The notes under the pieces are model-generated. The model worked only from the letters and a program-made list of their open reading frames with translations, ran no database searches and was not told where the DNA came from. Shown in pieces: positions 44,463 to 55,882 of a stretch of 64,000 bases of DNA; the stretch's first letter is position 1, and the number at the start of each line of letters is the position of its first letter. Made by a program: the position numbers and the translations under genes. Origin of the DNA: Tetraselmis striata (taxonomy: Eukaryota; Chlorophyta; Chlorodendrophyceae; Chlorodendrales; Chlorodendraceae); the NCBI GenBank assembly GCA_006384855.1, contig VCJN01001313.1, positions 34,369 through 98,368 of the forward strand, given 5' to 3'.

Positions 44463-44557
44463 ATCCCCAAGTAGGGCCCCGGCTTAATTATTTTTAATAC
44501 TGGTCGGCGGCTTTGTGGGGGCGTTTTGTGGTCGGGAATGAGCGAAGCGAATTCTTG
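44463..44557 (-). repeat. PLV right terminal inverted repeat
   Basis: Complement of 23499-23593, ending ...GAGCGAAGCGAATTCTTG. Just inside (about 44400-44465) the GGGATTTCTTGGTCA motif occurs in both orientations, which parallels the duplicated inner motif at the left end. Confidence 0.93.
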
Positions 44558-44799
44558 GGGGCGGGACCCGCAGCACAATTAATTTGAAGTACAGGTACCT
44601 GTACCTGGGGGGTACTGGGTAGGGGAATGCAGTTCCGCTACAGGATCATCGCAACATTAAAAAAAAAAAAAAAAAAACATTGCAACATTTCACAAGGATC
44701 GTCTGGTTTGCCGAAGAATGCCAGGTCTGGTTACAGGTTGTGATATTCAGGAATGTGCAGGCATACAATCCCACAGCCAGGGAGGGTTGGGCGGGCTGC

Positions 44800-44959
44800 G
44801 GTGCGCTCGATGGAGCGTGCCACAGCAAAGGAGATTGACCGGTCGGTCCGCCGTGAAGGCAGGTGGTGGCTCTGACAGGCCCCCGCAATCGTGCGCGCGC
44901 ACACACGCGCTACGGGCGCCGCGCCAGGGCTATCTCGTACAGGTAGAGAAACCACATAA
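44800..44959 (+). repeat. 160-bp direct repeat, copy 1
   Basis: Matches 47536-47695 with only a few substitutions, from GGTGCGCTCGATGGAGCG to GAAACCACATAA. It is part of the split direct repeats of the DIRS/PAT-like element. Confidence 0.93.
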
Positions 44960-44999
44960 CATGTTTAGAACATTTCACAAGGATCGTCTGGTGTGCCGA

Positions 45000-47103
45000 C
45001 TAGAAAATGCCGGGCGCAGCAGGCCACGGGCAGGGGTCACGGGCGGGAATGTTAAAGGCGACGACAGGCCAGCGGGGTGCGCCCACAGGAAGGCGGTCGC
45101 CGGTACGGCCAGGAATGAAGAGGTCGTTGCGCGGCTTCCAAGAGCGCATGTCGGAGCACATCTCCGAGAGGAGCTGGTACCAAGCTTTGTCAGGCCAGTA
45201 GGGAACAATGACGATGGCTGGGGCACCGTTGGACTCAAGTTTGGAGACTAGATCGCCGATGAGGTTCCACGGAGGGTTACACCAGTTACGTTCGCAACGC
45301 CATGCAGCGTCGGAGAGGTGCAGGGCGTCGACGGCCTCGCACCGCGGGTCACGCCAGCGGGCGTTGTAGCGGGGCAGGAGGGCGTTTTCAGAAGTCGCAA
45401 AGCGGTCGATGGTGCAGGCGCCCCATTTAGCAGTGAGCGAGGCGAATCGACGAGGGTTGAACTGCCAGTCGTCGCAATCAACCTCGCGACTAAGGCGGTC
45501 AGCCCAGATATTCGCCGCAGAACGGATGTAGCGCACGGAAAGGGTGATGCCGTGCGTGTCCATGAGGTACCACGTTTAGCGTAGCTCAGCCATGAGGCGT
45601 GGAGAGCGAGAGGCGAGGTTAGTGAGGACGCCGACAACTGCTTGGTTATCCTCGTGCAAGCCATGTGGCGGTTTTGGAGCATGGGGAGGAAGGACTCAAT
45701 AGCCAAGCGGACGGCTTTGAGCTCTTTCAGGGTAATGTGCGCATTGCGGTCATCGCCGTACCAAAAACCCCGAGCTTCATGGTGCTCGTTCAAAACGGCA
45801 CCCCAGCCGTACGATGAACTGTCGACGTGTAGGTACCCGGTTTCGACGGGGCGGTTAATGGGACGGCCGTTGTGTTGGGTGGGCACACCCACCCACCATT
45901 GCAGATCGCGTTCGAGCTGGCGGGTAAGCTTGACGCGGCCGGACCAAGAGTCGCGCGTCTTGAGCACATCATGCAGCTCACGAAGGTAGAAACGGGCAAG
46001 GGCAATGGCCAAGTAGAGAAACTGGCATTTGCCCGCGAGAGCGGCCAACTCGCGAGCTGGCAACCACCGACGATCGCGTTTTGCTCGTTGGATTAGGCGT
46101 TTGGCCGCGCGAGCAATGCTGGCGAGTTTCTCAGCGGGCGCACGAAGAGTAGGTGACCCCGATGTGGCCATTTCTAACCCCAGGTGCACGAGCTTCTGGG
46201 TGGGCTCCCACACGCCCTTGTTGGGGCTGCGCAGCAGACCAAAGCCCGAGAGGTGGCGTTCGATATAGTCACGTTGCCAGATGGCCTCAGCCTGAGTCCG
46301 AGCTAGAAACAGGAAATCGTCCATGTAGGGCAACATGCGCAGGCCAAATCGTCGCCGGGGAATTGGTGTGCCGTCTGCTTCAGCCGGGTTGCGACGCAAT
46401 GCCCTAGCTAGTGAGGACGTTGGTGAATTGGCAAAAGTAATAGGGGGACAGAGACCAGCCCATGGGAAGGCCAGCCAATCGGTACAGAGTGCCGCGGTAA
46501 TCGACAGTGAAAAAATCCATGTCCTCAGGGGCGATTCCAACCGCATAAACCCCGTCCTGCAGGTCCATCTGCAACATGTAGTCCCCATGGCGCGCCAGGT
46601 TGCGTGAATGCGAAAGCGTCTCAAACGAAAGATCGCGCGTCTCGCCATAGCGGTTCAGGGGGCGAAGGTCAATGATGAGCCTCCATTTGTTTGTTCCAGG
46701 CTTAGGAACCAGGAACAGCTGGGACACCCATTTTGCGTAGTAGCCTCGCTCCCAGGCCCCAACGGCCAGGAAGCGAGCCAATTCACCGTCCATAAACTCC
46801 AGTTCAGCAGGAGTAGCATCCCCCTATTGACACCCCCTGATGAAAAGAAGGTGGGGCAAGCCCGTCCAAGAAAGGAACGCGTACACCTCGGGATATCCAA
46901 TTGAGAACACTGCGATTTGCGCCAGCGGCTTGCCAATTGCCGAGATTACGACGGACGCGATGTCTCATAAAGGGGGAGTCGGGAGTACAGGAATTGGCGC
47001 GATGGATATCGCGAGGGGGGCGAGCAGAGCGCCCTGTCGCTCTGCGGGCCCTCTCCGCGTCGGCGTCATGGTCCACGGTGCGCGGCACAGTTGGAGTAGC
47101 CAT
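45000..47103 (-). pseudogene. DIRS-type reverse transcriptase, RNase H and C-terminal domain, frameshifted
   Basis: Segments in reading order are as follows. 47103-46815 has VLNWISRGVRVPFLDGLAPP. 46793-46404 has the RT fingers and palm (VPKPGTNKWRLIIDLRPLN, then MLQMDLQDGVYAVGI and LPMGWSLSPYYF). 46430-45672 has the catalytic box LPYMDDFLFLA and RNase H (GYLHVDSSSYGWGAVLNEH and HITLKELKAVRLAIE). 45660-45000 has the second RNase H part (LHEDNQAVVGVLTN), then RYIRSAANIWADRLSRE and the family-specific region with TIDRFATSENALLPRYNARW and WCNPPWNLIGDLV. Frames change near 46815, 46415 and 45672, and a TAA lies at about 45580. This domain order matches DIRS-like elements. The catalytic YMDD and RNase H acidic residues are present, but the gene is broken. 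Confidence 0.85.
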
Positions 47104-47535
47104 GTGCCACTGGGCGCTGGCTTGGCCAATGGAAGTGTACTGTCACTTTGTACTCGAATCTGTACTAGACGACGGGCATACGCCGGCATACGCCCCAGTC
47201 GGAGCGCATCGCGACATCTACGCCGGGTAGGGGCCAGTACAGATCGAGCCATGCCCACACGGGAAAGGGCAGCTAGGGGTTACTGTTGGTCGACACTGGT
47301 CGAAGGTCTTGGACCTTGTTCCACTGAATGGGGAAGCGCTGCGGCTTCGTCCTCTTCTCGCGTTGGGCGAGTAATCAGCAGCTCGTTCGCGGGTAGTAGT
47401 TAGCACGTCGCAAGCGGCGCGCGTACATTAACCACACAAACCCTAACGGGTTTCTCCCAGGGGGGCCCCGAAAGGCGTCGCTCACCGTACATGGTACGAT
47501 GGCGGAAGACCGGCACCCTGCCGCGACTTTGCTGT

Positions 47536-47695
47536 GGTGCGCTCGATGGAGCGTGCCACAGCAAAGGAGAGTGACCGGTCGGTCCGCCGTGAAGGCAGGT
47601 GGTGGCTCTGACCGGCCCCCGCAATCGTGCGCGCGCCCACACGCGCTACGGGCGCCGCGCCAGGGCTATCTCGTACAGGTAGAGAAACCACATAA
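47536..47695 (+). repeat. 160-bp direct repeat, copy 2
   Basis: Second copy of 44800-44959, at the upstream end of the DIRS/PAT-like element in its own orientation. Confidence 0.93.
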
Positions 47696-47762
47696 ACTAC
47701 TAGTTTAGAGCATACCTGTACCCGTACCTGTACAGGCATGGAACTCTCCGAATATCAGCAGG

Positions 47763-47841
47763 CTTTAAACCTGTATTCGGAGAGACGCTGCAAGGGTTTC
47801 ACTGGTGCCAGTCCTGTCCCGGGCCGGGGGCGAAAAAAATA
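47763..47841 (+). mobile_element. 79-bp LINE tail insertion
   Basis: The 3' end of the same LINE family as 2872-3764 (AGAGACGCTGCAAGGGTTTCACTGG...), ending in GCGAAAAAAAT. It is flanked by ATCAGCAGG at 47754-47762 and 47842-47850, a 9-bp target duplication. It lies ~230 bp upstream of the DCAF8-like start. Confidence 0.8.
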
Positions 47842-48077
47842 ATCAGCAGGTTTTTGGTCGTGCCCTTCTCACCTGACCTTTTTTCCTTCGGCGGGCCCCC
47901 TTCAAGCGAGCTTGTGATACCGCACTCACTGACGCCGCACCCGGAGGGCTGTAGTCGCGGTAGCTGCCAGCAGTGCGATAGCACGCGGCACTGCTCGCGG
48001 GAACTTTTCTCTGCTGGCGAACAATACCCGGGATCGACCAACACGCGCACCACAGTGCGGCCGAGGTCTGGTCGAGC
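47842..48077. other. Presumed promoter and 5'UTR of the DCAF8-like gene
   Basis: GC-rich DNA without a recognised gene. No TATA box is clear. The adjacent LINE tail may sit in or near the promoter. Confidence 0.4.
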
Positions 48078-51000
48078 ATGGAGGAGGGTCCCGCTGCCTC
48101 GGCGGGGAGGCGCCTTCCTCGCGACCGTGGGCTGCTGGGCTGTGTGCGGGCACGGGAGGTGGGGTGCGCGGGGCCGCCCTGCGCGACGTCCCGATCCGCT
48201 GGCGGGCAGCCTGCGCTGCTGGAGCGGCTGCAGCTGGAGCGCACGCTGGAGGGGCACTCGGTGCGGCGGCCGTCGGTCGGCCTGCGCTTTATCGGCCGAT
48301 GAGGTTTGCTGGGACTGTTCCCCTGTAGCGGCTTGGAGAGAGGGAGAAACGGGCGAGCTATAATAGCGTGCACTACGCTTCCCTTGCGCCACCCCCGGCT
48401 TGGGGCTCTCCGAGCCAGGGGGGGAGGGTCAGGCAGGCTTCGTCGTTGCTGAATGTGCGCTCTGGCCTTTTTTCGGCCCGCCCACAGGGCTGTGTGAACA
48501 CGGTGCATTTCAACCCGGAGGGCGACGTCCTGGTCAGCGGCAGCGACGACCTGAGCGTCATCCTGTGGGACTGGCAGCGCGGCGCGCGACTGCTCAAATA
48601 CGACAGCGGGCATGTGAACAACGTGTTCCAGGTGGGTGGCCTCGTGGCGGGGGAGCCCACCCCTTGCCTACAAACACCAGCATCTCCACACCCAAGCCAA
48701 AGCAGCGATGGATGACGACGCACCTATAAGCAGCCTTATGATAAGCCTCAAATTGGGCTTGCATGCAACCTACCAAGATTCGCTACAGTCCCGCTACACC
48801 TTTGTCTACATCTGACCTTTTGGCAGGCATGGCAGGGTCCTATTCTCAGTGTTCTGATTCCCACGCCGGCAACCGCAGCAGAGCCATGTGGAACGTTCCT
48901 CTAGGCGGCATGCAGCCCACACACGAGGCGTATGGCGCAATATTTCCGCGTCCGTACAACCTGTTGGCTCATACCGTGGGCATGGAACCCTGGGCGTGTT
49001 GCCTCCTTGTGCCCGCGGACTCACGGGGGGCGCAATGCAGCAGGCGGCAAACCTGTCTGTCTTGAGCGCTGGGCACACCTTATGTACGGCGGCGCTAAGC
49101 ACGTGACGGGCCGCCCTCTGCGGAGTCTACGCCGCGTCAGTAGAGACTGACATGGCACGGCCAGGCGATGCATTGCAGCGGGGCAGCTCTGCGTGACTGA
49201 ACTCCCCCCTTCCGGTGCTCTGGCACTGCTGCGCCCACACAGGCACGCATCATGCCGCACTCAGACAACCGCACAATCATCTCCTGCGCGGCGGATGGGC
49301 AGGTGACCCCTCTTCCCCCGCCCCCTTCTTTCACCACTCCCGCAGCCAAGCAAACAGGAGAAGGAGCTCAGTTTTGCTCGTCGTGCTCCGTTCGCCACAT
49401 TCCCCACGGCACTCTTCTGCGCCCCCCAGGTGCGCGTGGGCACGCTGAGCGAAGGCCGCAGCAGCGCCACCACCGTCAAGGTACCCTTGCCCCCCTATCA
49501 TGACGTAACCATGTCTCGGCATGCTGCTACCCCGCCCCTCAGCAGATGGCTCACTTCCCCCCCCATCCCCATCCCTCCCGCCCCCACTTCAATTCTCAGG
49601 CTGGGCAGCACCACGGGCGCGCGCACAAGCTGGCGCTTGAGCCAGGCTCCCCGCACTGCTTCCTGAGCTCCGGCGAGGACGGCGTTGTGCGGCACTTCGA
49701 CCTGCGCGAGCCGAGCTACGGCAACCGCAAGCTGCTGGGCCTGTCGATGCCCAACTCGCTGTGGAGCTCGCAGCTGGAGATCTACGCGCTGGCCATCAAC
49801 CCCACGCGCCCCTGGCAGCTGGCGCTGTCCTGTGCGGACGAGAAGGTCAAGGTCTACGACTTTCGGTGCGGCGGCGGTGTGCTTCCGCACGATGGCCTCC
49901 GTGCTCGCCATACAGCGCCCATCGGGAGTGTTTGTTTGCTATACCCCGTTTCGGGGGGTTCACTGCCAAGCCCTATCCGTACACTGCATAAACTCCGCAA
50001 TTTACGGAAACTCTACTACCACTGTTGAACAGTGTATGTTGCGCCAGGCCCCGCATGTCCTAGCAAGCTCGATCCGAGAAACTACATGGGTTATTGCACA
50101 AGTAGGACACGCAGTCACCGGAGCAGTGTCCCAAGAGACTGCTCCAACACCAGATGCCGCCCAAAGCTGCCGAGCTCCTAAACCTGGAGTCGTCTGATCT
50201 CGTCTGACAGTCCGATTCGCATATGCCCATGGTTTCGGAGCAGTTGGGTTACCTTCCCCTCCCCCCCCCCCCCCCCCCCCCTCTCCTTCCTCTGCAACGT
50301 GCGCAGATGGTCTATGGGCGGCCGTGACTCAGCCTCCCGGCAGGGCACCTCCGCGCGGCGGTCCGCCTTTGCGTTCTCCCTGTGCCCGCCGCACCTCGCC
50401 GGCATCCACCACTGCCACACCACGTGCGTTGCGTACAGCCACAGCGGCGAGCTGCTCGCCACCTACTCCAACGAAGACATCTACCTCTTTGCCGCGGATG
50501 GGCGAGGGGGGCGGTCTGCGCAGGGCGTGAAGTCCGGCAGGTCCTCCCCCCCCCCAATATCCCCCTGCACACCGAGCTACCCTGCGCTGAACCCACTGAA
50601 CAGTGTTATCACGTAGCAACGCACAGGAACTACCGCACTGGCCCATGCCCAACACATGAGACAGCACTTTATCTCCGGACGTGTGTCCGCAGCAGAGGCA
50701 CAACCTGCCTCCTACCACACTGGTGTAGTTGTGTGCTTCGGATTGTCTGCATACGGCTGCACATGCGCCGGCGCAGGGATACGTTGGTAGATTGATACAT
50801 ACACATACAAGTGCTGCCAAATGTATTTCCGCGTCTACGCTCTGGAAGTTCGCTTGTGCAAGTTTGATATTGCTCCTGTGGCATGTCAAACTGATCCATC
50901 GTTTTGCACCACTGTGCTGATGGTTCTGCGCCGCTTTCATTGTGTACTCAGCCACACCTGGACTTGGTGTAGGTTTCCCCGCTCCTGTAGAGGGGCGTGG

Positions 51001-51951
51001 GGGATGGGGTGGGGGGGGGTGGGGGGGTGGGGTGGGGGGTGGGGGGGGGGGGGGGGGGCTCGTTTGTCATGCGCAAAACAAAATCGCACCTGCCCTATTT
51101 ATCAGTAGACTTGGACTAGCGCTCGCCTCTCCATGGGGAAGCTGCTTGCATTCTCTGACAGAGAAACCGCTTGCCACGAGCTCTCAGTCGGGGCGCCGCT
51201 CCTTCGGGCAGTGACGCGCCGGCGGCGCCCGCGCCGTCGGTACGGGAGGGCACGGCCCACTCGCCGCGGGCGGCAGCAGAAGAGGGGCCTCGCTCCCACT
51301 CTGTGCAGGTCAGCAGCAGCGCGGACGATGCAGAGGCGGCGCCTGCCTCGGCAGCGGACGCGGACGCCTCGTTACCGGCTGATCCGGCCGCAACGGCGGC
51401 ACTGGCCCCAGATGGTGAGCGCTGTCCAGCCTTGGCGACTACAAGCAGGCAGCTGTGGAGCCTTACTATATGTAGGGCTTATTACAAGCAATACACACGC
51501 CCACGAAACAACACATTGCGCCATCATTGTGCAGTCAGTTTAACATGGCGATATTTCGAACCAGCTCAAGGCTTTGTTTTGGATGGGTGTAGCTTCGACT
51601 GCCAAAGCAAATGACCCCAAAGCAAAAAAGGTAACCAACGGCTCAATTACTTGGCAGCCATACATGAGGTCTCCAGAAATGTACCCAGCCACCCATGCGG
51701 GGTTGCCAGCTAGAAATGGCCGCGAGTAGGGGTCGACCCTGATTGGTTGAGGCGTGTGCCAACTAGGCTCTGAGCACAACACCGCGCATCTGAGCGTGCT
51801 GATGCGCACATATCTTGTGTGATCGGCATCATTCGCGCTCTGAGGCTGTTTTTAATTGGTGACTCCAGGATGTGTTGGTTGACATGCAATGTGGAATGCA
51901 ATGTGAGCACGCATGCTGCTTGTGCCGGCCGTCTTACCCCCCTCCCGCCGC

Positions 51952-51983
<32 letters not shown>

Positions 51984-54900
51984 TTCCCTTTGTATCGCGT
52001 GGGGCAGAGTTGCACGACATGGTACTGGAGGGCGCATATTGGGATGACGGCCGCAGCGGCAGCAGCGGCCTGTCCGTGTCCAGCAGCCCGCGCTCCTTAT
52101 CAGGCTCGGTTCAGCCCAGCGCCTCCTCGGGCAGCTCGGCCAACAGCGGCGAGGAGGCCGCCAACGCAGACTTTGGCGCCAGCACGCCTCTGCGCCGCGC
52201 CGCGGACGAGGGACTCTGGCCCTCCTTTCCCCAGGAGGTATGACACCCCCCACCCCCCCCCCCCCCCCCCCCCGCCTTGCCCCCGCCCGCCGCCATGCTT
52301 GCACCCGCGCCCACCCGAATTTCTCTCATAGTCGGGCGGTCAGACCTAGCAAACCCTGGACACCCCGACTTGCCATCTTTCCCTTCAAGAAATGTCAGAA
52401 ATTGTTCACCGTCACTGCGCTAATGTTCATCACGGCACTTCCTTAGACGAACCACGCAATCCCTGGCTAGCATGTTGGGCGCAGGGGTATCCTAACGACC
52501 GCGGCAGAATGTCCGGAACCACGCCTTACAGCAGTATTTCCGCCTAATTTGTCGGATTGGTGACATTACGCAGCTTTCGCGGACTGCTGACACTCCAGGG
52601 TAGCTGTAGGCTGGAGCGCCACCTATGTAACCGCTCCCCTGCAGGTTTCGGACTGTCCGCTGCACTCATGGCAATGGCCTCTGTCACTTGCGGGGCCACC
52701 TCAAGTCGACAATGCACAGAGAATTTCATATAGCAGTGCGCAGAACGAGTGTTAACGGATTTTTTTCGTGCGCCTCCCAAAAGTCTGATACGATAGATTA
52801 TTTGGCTTGCCAGGGATGGCGGGTCTGTGCACTCCCATGCACGCTTTGACAGTCCTACTCTGCTAATTGAAACCCGTGGAGTGGTTTCGGAGCTACTGGT
52901 TTCGGAGCGATTTTGATACTGGACTTCAGGAGAGCAAAGATTTACTGCGCTTGTTTCGGATGAGGTTCTTCGAGGGAGCCGTGCCGTTTCCCTTAACACT
53001 GCGCATATCCCTACACTGCTATTCCAAATCCGTGTAGCGGTTTCGGAGCTTCTGATTTTGGAACGATTGCGATATTCGAGTTCAGAACAGATTTATTGCG
53101 GTGATTTCCGAGGATGACATTCTTCGAGGGAGCCGTACCGCTTCCTTCAGCACTGTGCATATTCCTACAGTGATATTTGAAACCCGTGTCGTGGTTTCGG
53201 AGCTACTGGTTTCGGAGCGATTGTGATGTTAGAGTTCAGAACAGAGATTTATTGCGGTGGTTTCTGGGGATGAGATTCTTCAAGGGAGCCGTACCGCTTC
53301 CTTTAACACTGTGCACAGTCCTACACTGATATTTGAAACCCATGCTGGAGTGGTGTCGGAGCTACTGGTTTCGGAGCGATTGTGATATTGGACTTCAGGA
53401 GCAAAGATTTATTGCGTTTCTTAGTAGGATCTTCGAGGTAGCTGTAACGTTTCCTTCAACACTGCGCATATCCCTGCACTGCTAAGTGAAATCCGTGGAG
53501 TGGTTTCGGAGCTGCTGGTTTCGGGGCGATTGCGATATTCGAGTTCAGAACAGATGTTTACTGCAGTGGTTTCCGCGGATGAGATTCTTCGAGGGAGCCG
53601 TACTGTTTCCTTCAACCCTGCGCATATTCCTACACTGATATTTGAAATCCGAATCCGTGGAGTGGTGTCGGGGCTTCTGTTTTCGGATGGAGGAATTGTG
53701 ATGTTCCAGTTCAGGAGAGAGATTTATTGCGGCGGTTTCGGATGAGGTTCTTCGAGGGAGCCCTACCGTTTCCTTCGACACTGTGCATATTTGTATCGAA
53801 TGCATTTGATTACAGGGCAAGCATGCTTGGGGTGCGGTTTAAGAGCCCTAGATCGCCAGGTAAGATGTGGTTTCGGAGCAGTTTGCTTCTTTTCGAAACC
53901 GGCTTTAGGAAAATTATGCTATGGTTGCAAAGGTGTTCGTAACAGAAACGCATACCAAGTGCTCCGAAACCATGCAAAAACTTGAATCAGAACGTAGTCG
54001 CCGATGTTTTCCGCTGTGTGTACACCCACTCAAGCAGTAGAACTCACGAATCAGTGCCCAACCGGGTAGTGATGAGCAGATGAGTTATGAGAACAACCGA
54101 TGTTGCAAGATACGGTTTAGGAGCTCAGCATCCTTGCGGGAAATGCGGTCTCGGAGCAGTATCTTCCGAAACCACACTGGGCACTGTGTGCATTTACATT
54201 GATTGTAATCACTCACGTAAAGCTCCTCATATCTCTGCATATATAATCACTCACTTAGTTAACTCTCCCCGTGTCAGGCTAGCTAGTACAGGTAGCGCCT
54301 GGCGCATCAACATACACCCCCCGGCACGATCATATGATGCTCTTATGTTTCCGCACCAGCCCAATCTATCTGCAAACTGAAGAGCCTCAAAACAATTTGT
54401 GGTTTTGCACATGATGCTCAAACTCAAAGTACAGCAAAACCCTGGCTAGGTGTAACCTTCTGAAACAGGCAGCCCCCATCCTCCGTGCACGCCACGCCGC
54501 CGTACTGCTGAGCCCCCTTGTGCCCCTTGGTCCCGCCCGCAGGAGGGGGGCGGGGAGGGGGTCGTGCTGCAGCGGTACCACGGCCACTACAACCGGCGCA
54601 CCGTCAAGGGCGTGAACTTCCTGGGCCCCAACGACGAGTACGTTATCAGCGGCTCGGACTGCGGCAACGTCTTCATCTGGGACAAGGCCTCGGGCGCGTG
54701 AGTCCCTTACCCGCCTGCTCCCCCCTGGACCTCCTTCCCCGCCCACCTTCTTTTCAGCAAGTAGGATCGAGCACCAACCGGCTCGTCCTGGCGACCGCAG
54801 GCTGCTGTGGATGCAGGAGGGCGACTCGCGCGTGGTCAACTGCCTGGAGCCGCACCCCCACTACCCCCTGACCCTCGCCACATCAGGTACCACCCTTCCC

Positions 54901-55755
54901 CCGCCCGGAGAGACTTCATGAGGGGCTACTGGGCCCGGTGCATCGGGTCATCGAGGGAAATTCTTGGAAGGCATTGGCCGATTATGGCCTTGATACATCC
55001 GGTCCTTACATATTGCCGCATGTCCTTATTTATCTGGTTATTTGCCCCGTCAAGACATCTCGCTAGTGCATCTCATTTTCATCGTATATCAAGACTGGGT
55101 GGTGGAGGAATTGAGGGAGAGGTATTGAGGTAGAGGATGTGACAATGTGCCTTCCCCATCCCCCCCCCCCTCCCACCCACCCACTCACCTACCCCCTCCG
55201 TATCCCCGCCCCGGGCAGGCATCGATGACAACATCAAGATCTGGGCGCCCTCCGCCGGGAAGCCGCAGGCGCTGAGTCAGGAGGGGCGCGACCGCTTCCG
55301 CCGCACCCGGCGCTTTGTGTCGGCGCGCAGCAGCGCCTACTCCGCAGAGCGGCAGCTCCTGTGGGGGCGGTGCGGCACCCTCCGCCCCCCCCCCCCCCCC
55401 CCCCCCCCCCGCCCCCCCCTGTGCCTATAGACACTCGCAGCGGCTCATACATGCGAGGATGTTCGATGGCATGCATCGGAGAAATCTGGCTGACGGCGCC
55501 TACGGATTGGCCTTGGCGCAGGGCATGCCGGGGGAGGTCATCACCGAGGCGCTGCGGACGCTGCTGGGCGGCGCTGGCGGCGACATCGACCTCGACTTTG
55601 AGGACGACACCGAGGAGGACGATGCAAGCTCCGGTTCGGAGGAGGAGGAGGAGGAGGAGGACGATGATGGCGCCGGCGATGATGATGATGATGATGATGA
55701 TGGTGGCGACGATGCGGGAGGGGATGCAGCGGATGAGGTGATGGAGGGGACGTGA
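48078..55755 (+). CDS. DCAF8/WDTC1-like WD40 protein, about twelve exons
   Basis: Likely substrate receptor for a CUL4-DDB1 ubiquitin ligase. Clear exons: 48078-48260, 48488-48631 ([20 protein letters not shown]), 49243-49302 ([17 protein letters not shown]), 49430-49480, 49600-49865 ([20 protein letters not shown]), 50307 to about 50526 ([24 protein letters not shown]), ~52005-52237, 54543-54697 ([20 protein letters not shown]), 54801-54886 ([20 protein letters not shown]), 55219-55369 ([12 protein letters not shown]) and 55431-55755. Phases agree at the splices checked. A low-complexity exon near 51171-51410 is uncertain. Order and motifs match animal and plant DCAF8. The protein ends in a long D/E-rich tail. 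The large intron 52238-54542 holds a minisatellite. It is convergent with the Ycf20-like gene ~300 bp downstream. Confidence 0.85.
50261..50281 (+). repeat. Intronic poly-C run before the 50307 exon
   Basis: Twenty-one C, then TCTCCTTCCTCTGCAACGTG and the acceptor CGCAG. Confidence 0.92.
51951..51980 (+). repeat. Intronic poly-C run before a DCAF8-like exon
   Basis: Thirty C on the coding strand followed by TCCTTCCCTTTGTATCGCGTGGGGCAG, which is the 3' splice site of the next exon. It functions, or can function, as the polypyrimidine tract. Confidence 0.9.
52879..53785. repeat. ~155-bp minisatellite in a DCAF8-like intron, six copies
   Basis: The unit contains GAGTGGTTTCGGAGCTACTG, GGAGCGATTGTGATATT, TTCAGAACAGAGATTTATTG and CTTCGAGGGAGCCGTACCG. 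Copies start at about 52879, 53035, 53193, 53347, 53499 and 53660, with 5-20% divergence and small gaps. Isolated pieces (TTTCGGAGC) continue to about 54170. Parts read through as short open frames on both strands, which are artefacts. Confidence 0.85.
55385..55410 (+). repeat. Intronic poly-C run before the last DCAF8-like exon
   Basis: Twenty-six C, then GCCCCCCCCTGTGCCTATAG and the exon at 55431. The whole intron is only 61 bases, so this run forms almost half of it. Confidence 0.92.
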
Positions 55756-55837
55756 GAGGGCGACTTCCGAGAGGGAGGATGCGCTTTGTGCTGTACGCGA
55801 CCCAGATGGAGCGACCGTCAGGCGGGAGCGGCATGGC

Positions 55838-55839
<2 letters not shown>

Positions 55840-55877
<38 letters not shown>
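55840..55877. repeat. (GA)n microsatellite
   Basis: About 19 GA units between the convergent DCAF8-like and Ycf20-like genes, in their shared 3' region. Confidence 0.95.

Positions 55878-55882
<5 letters not shown>

Larger units (their letters stand above)
23499..44557. mobile_element. Integrated Polinton-like virus (PLV), 21 kb including a nested transposon
   Basis: Bounded by ~95-bp inverted repeats (23499-23593 and 44463-44557). Hallmark genes inside are a jelly-roll major capsid gene, penton candidates, an FtsK/HerA-type packaging ATPase and a protein-primed family B DNA polymerase. This combination defines Polintons and Polinton-like viruses. No retrovirus-type integrase and no maturation protease were found. 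Gene order from the left is: leftward block 23653-29172, rightward block 29205-35267, then the nested CACTA element, then a leftward polymerase block. Without the nested element it is about 16.2 kb, a normal PLV size. Several genes carry disruptions, so it is probably no longer able to replicate alone. Flanks (GGGT | GGGG) show no clear target duplication. Confidence 0.9.
44685..47695 (-). mobile_element. DIRS/PAT-like tyrosine-recombinase retroelement, degraded
   Basis: Minus-strand RT and RNase H domains are flanked by direct repeats rather than LTRs. A 160-bp repeat lies at 44800-44959 and again at 47536-47695. A ~32-bp sequence (ACATTTCACAAGGATCGTCT...) lies at 44683 and 44968. Read in gene orientation, the order is X - ORFs - Y - X - Y, the split-direct-repeat layout of PAT/Ngaro-type elements. 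The recombinase gene expected in such elements is absent between the repeats, so the element is incomplete. A run of 19 A at 44659-44677 lies just outside. Confidence 0.7.

Noticed and set aside
44268..44578. Short open frames across the right terminal repeat
   Set aside because: They are partly repeated in the left terminal repeat and lie within non-coding repeat sequence.
55234..55839. 201-codon minus-strand frame opposite the end of the DCAF8-like gene
   Set aside because: Shadow of GC-rich exons and of the acidic GAT/GAG repeat; the plus-strand exons match a conserved family.
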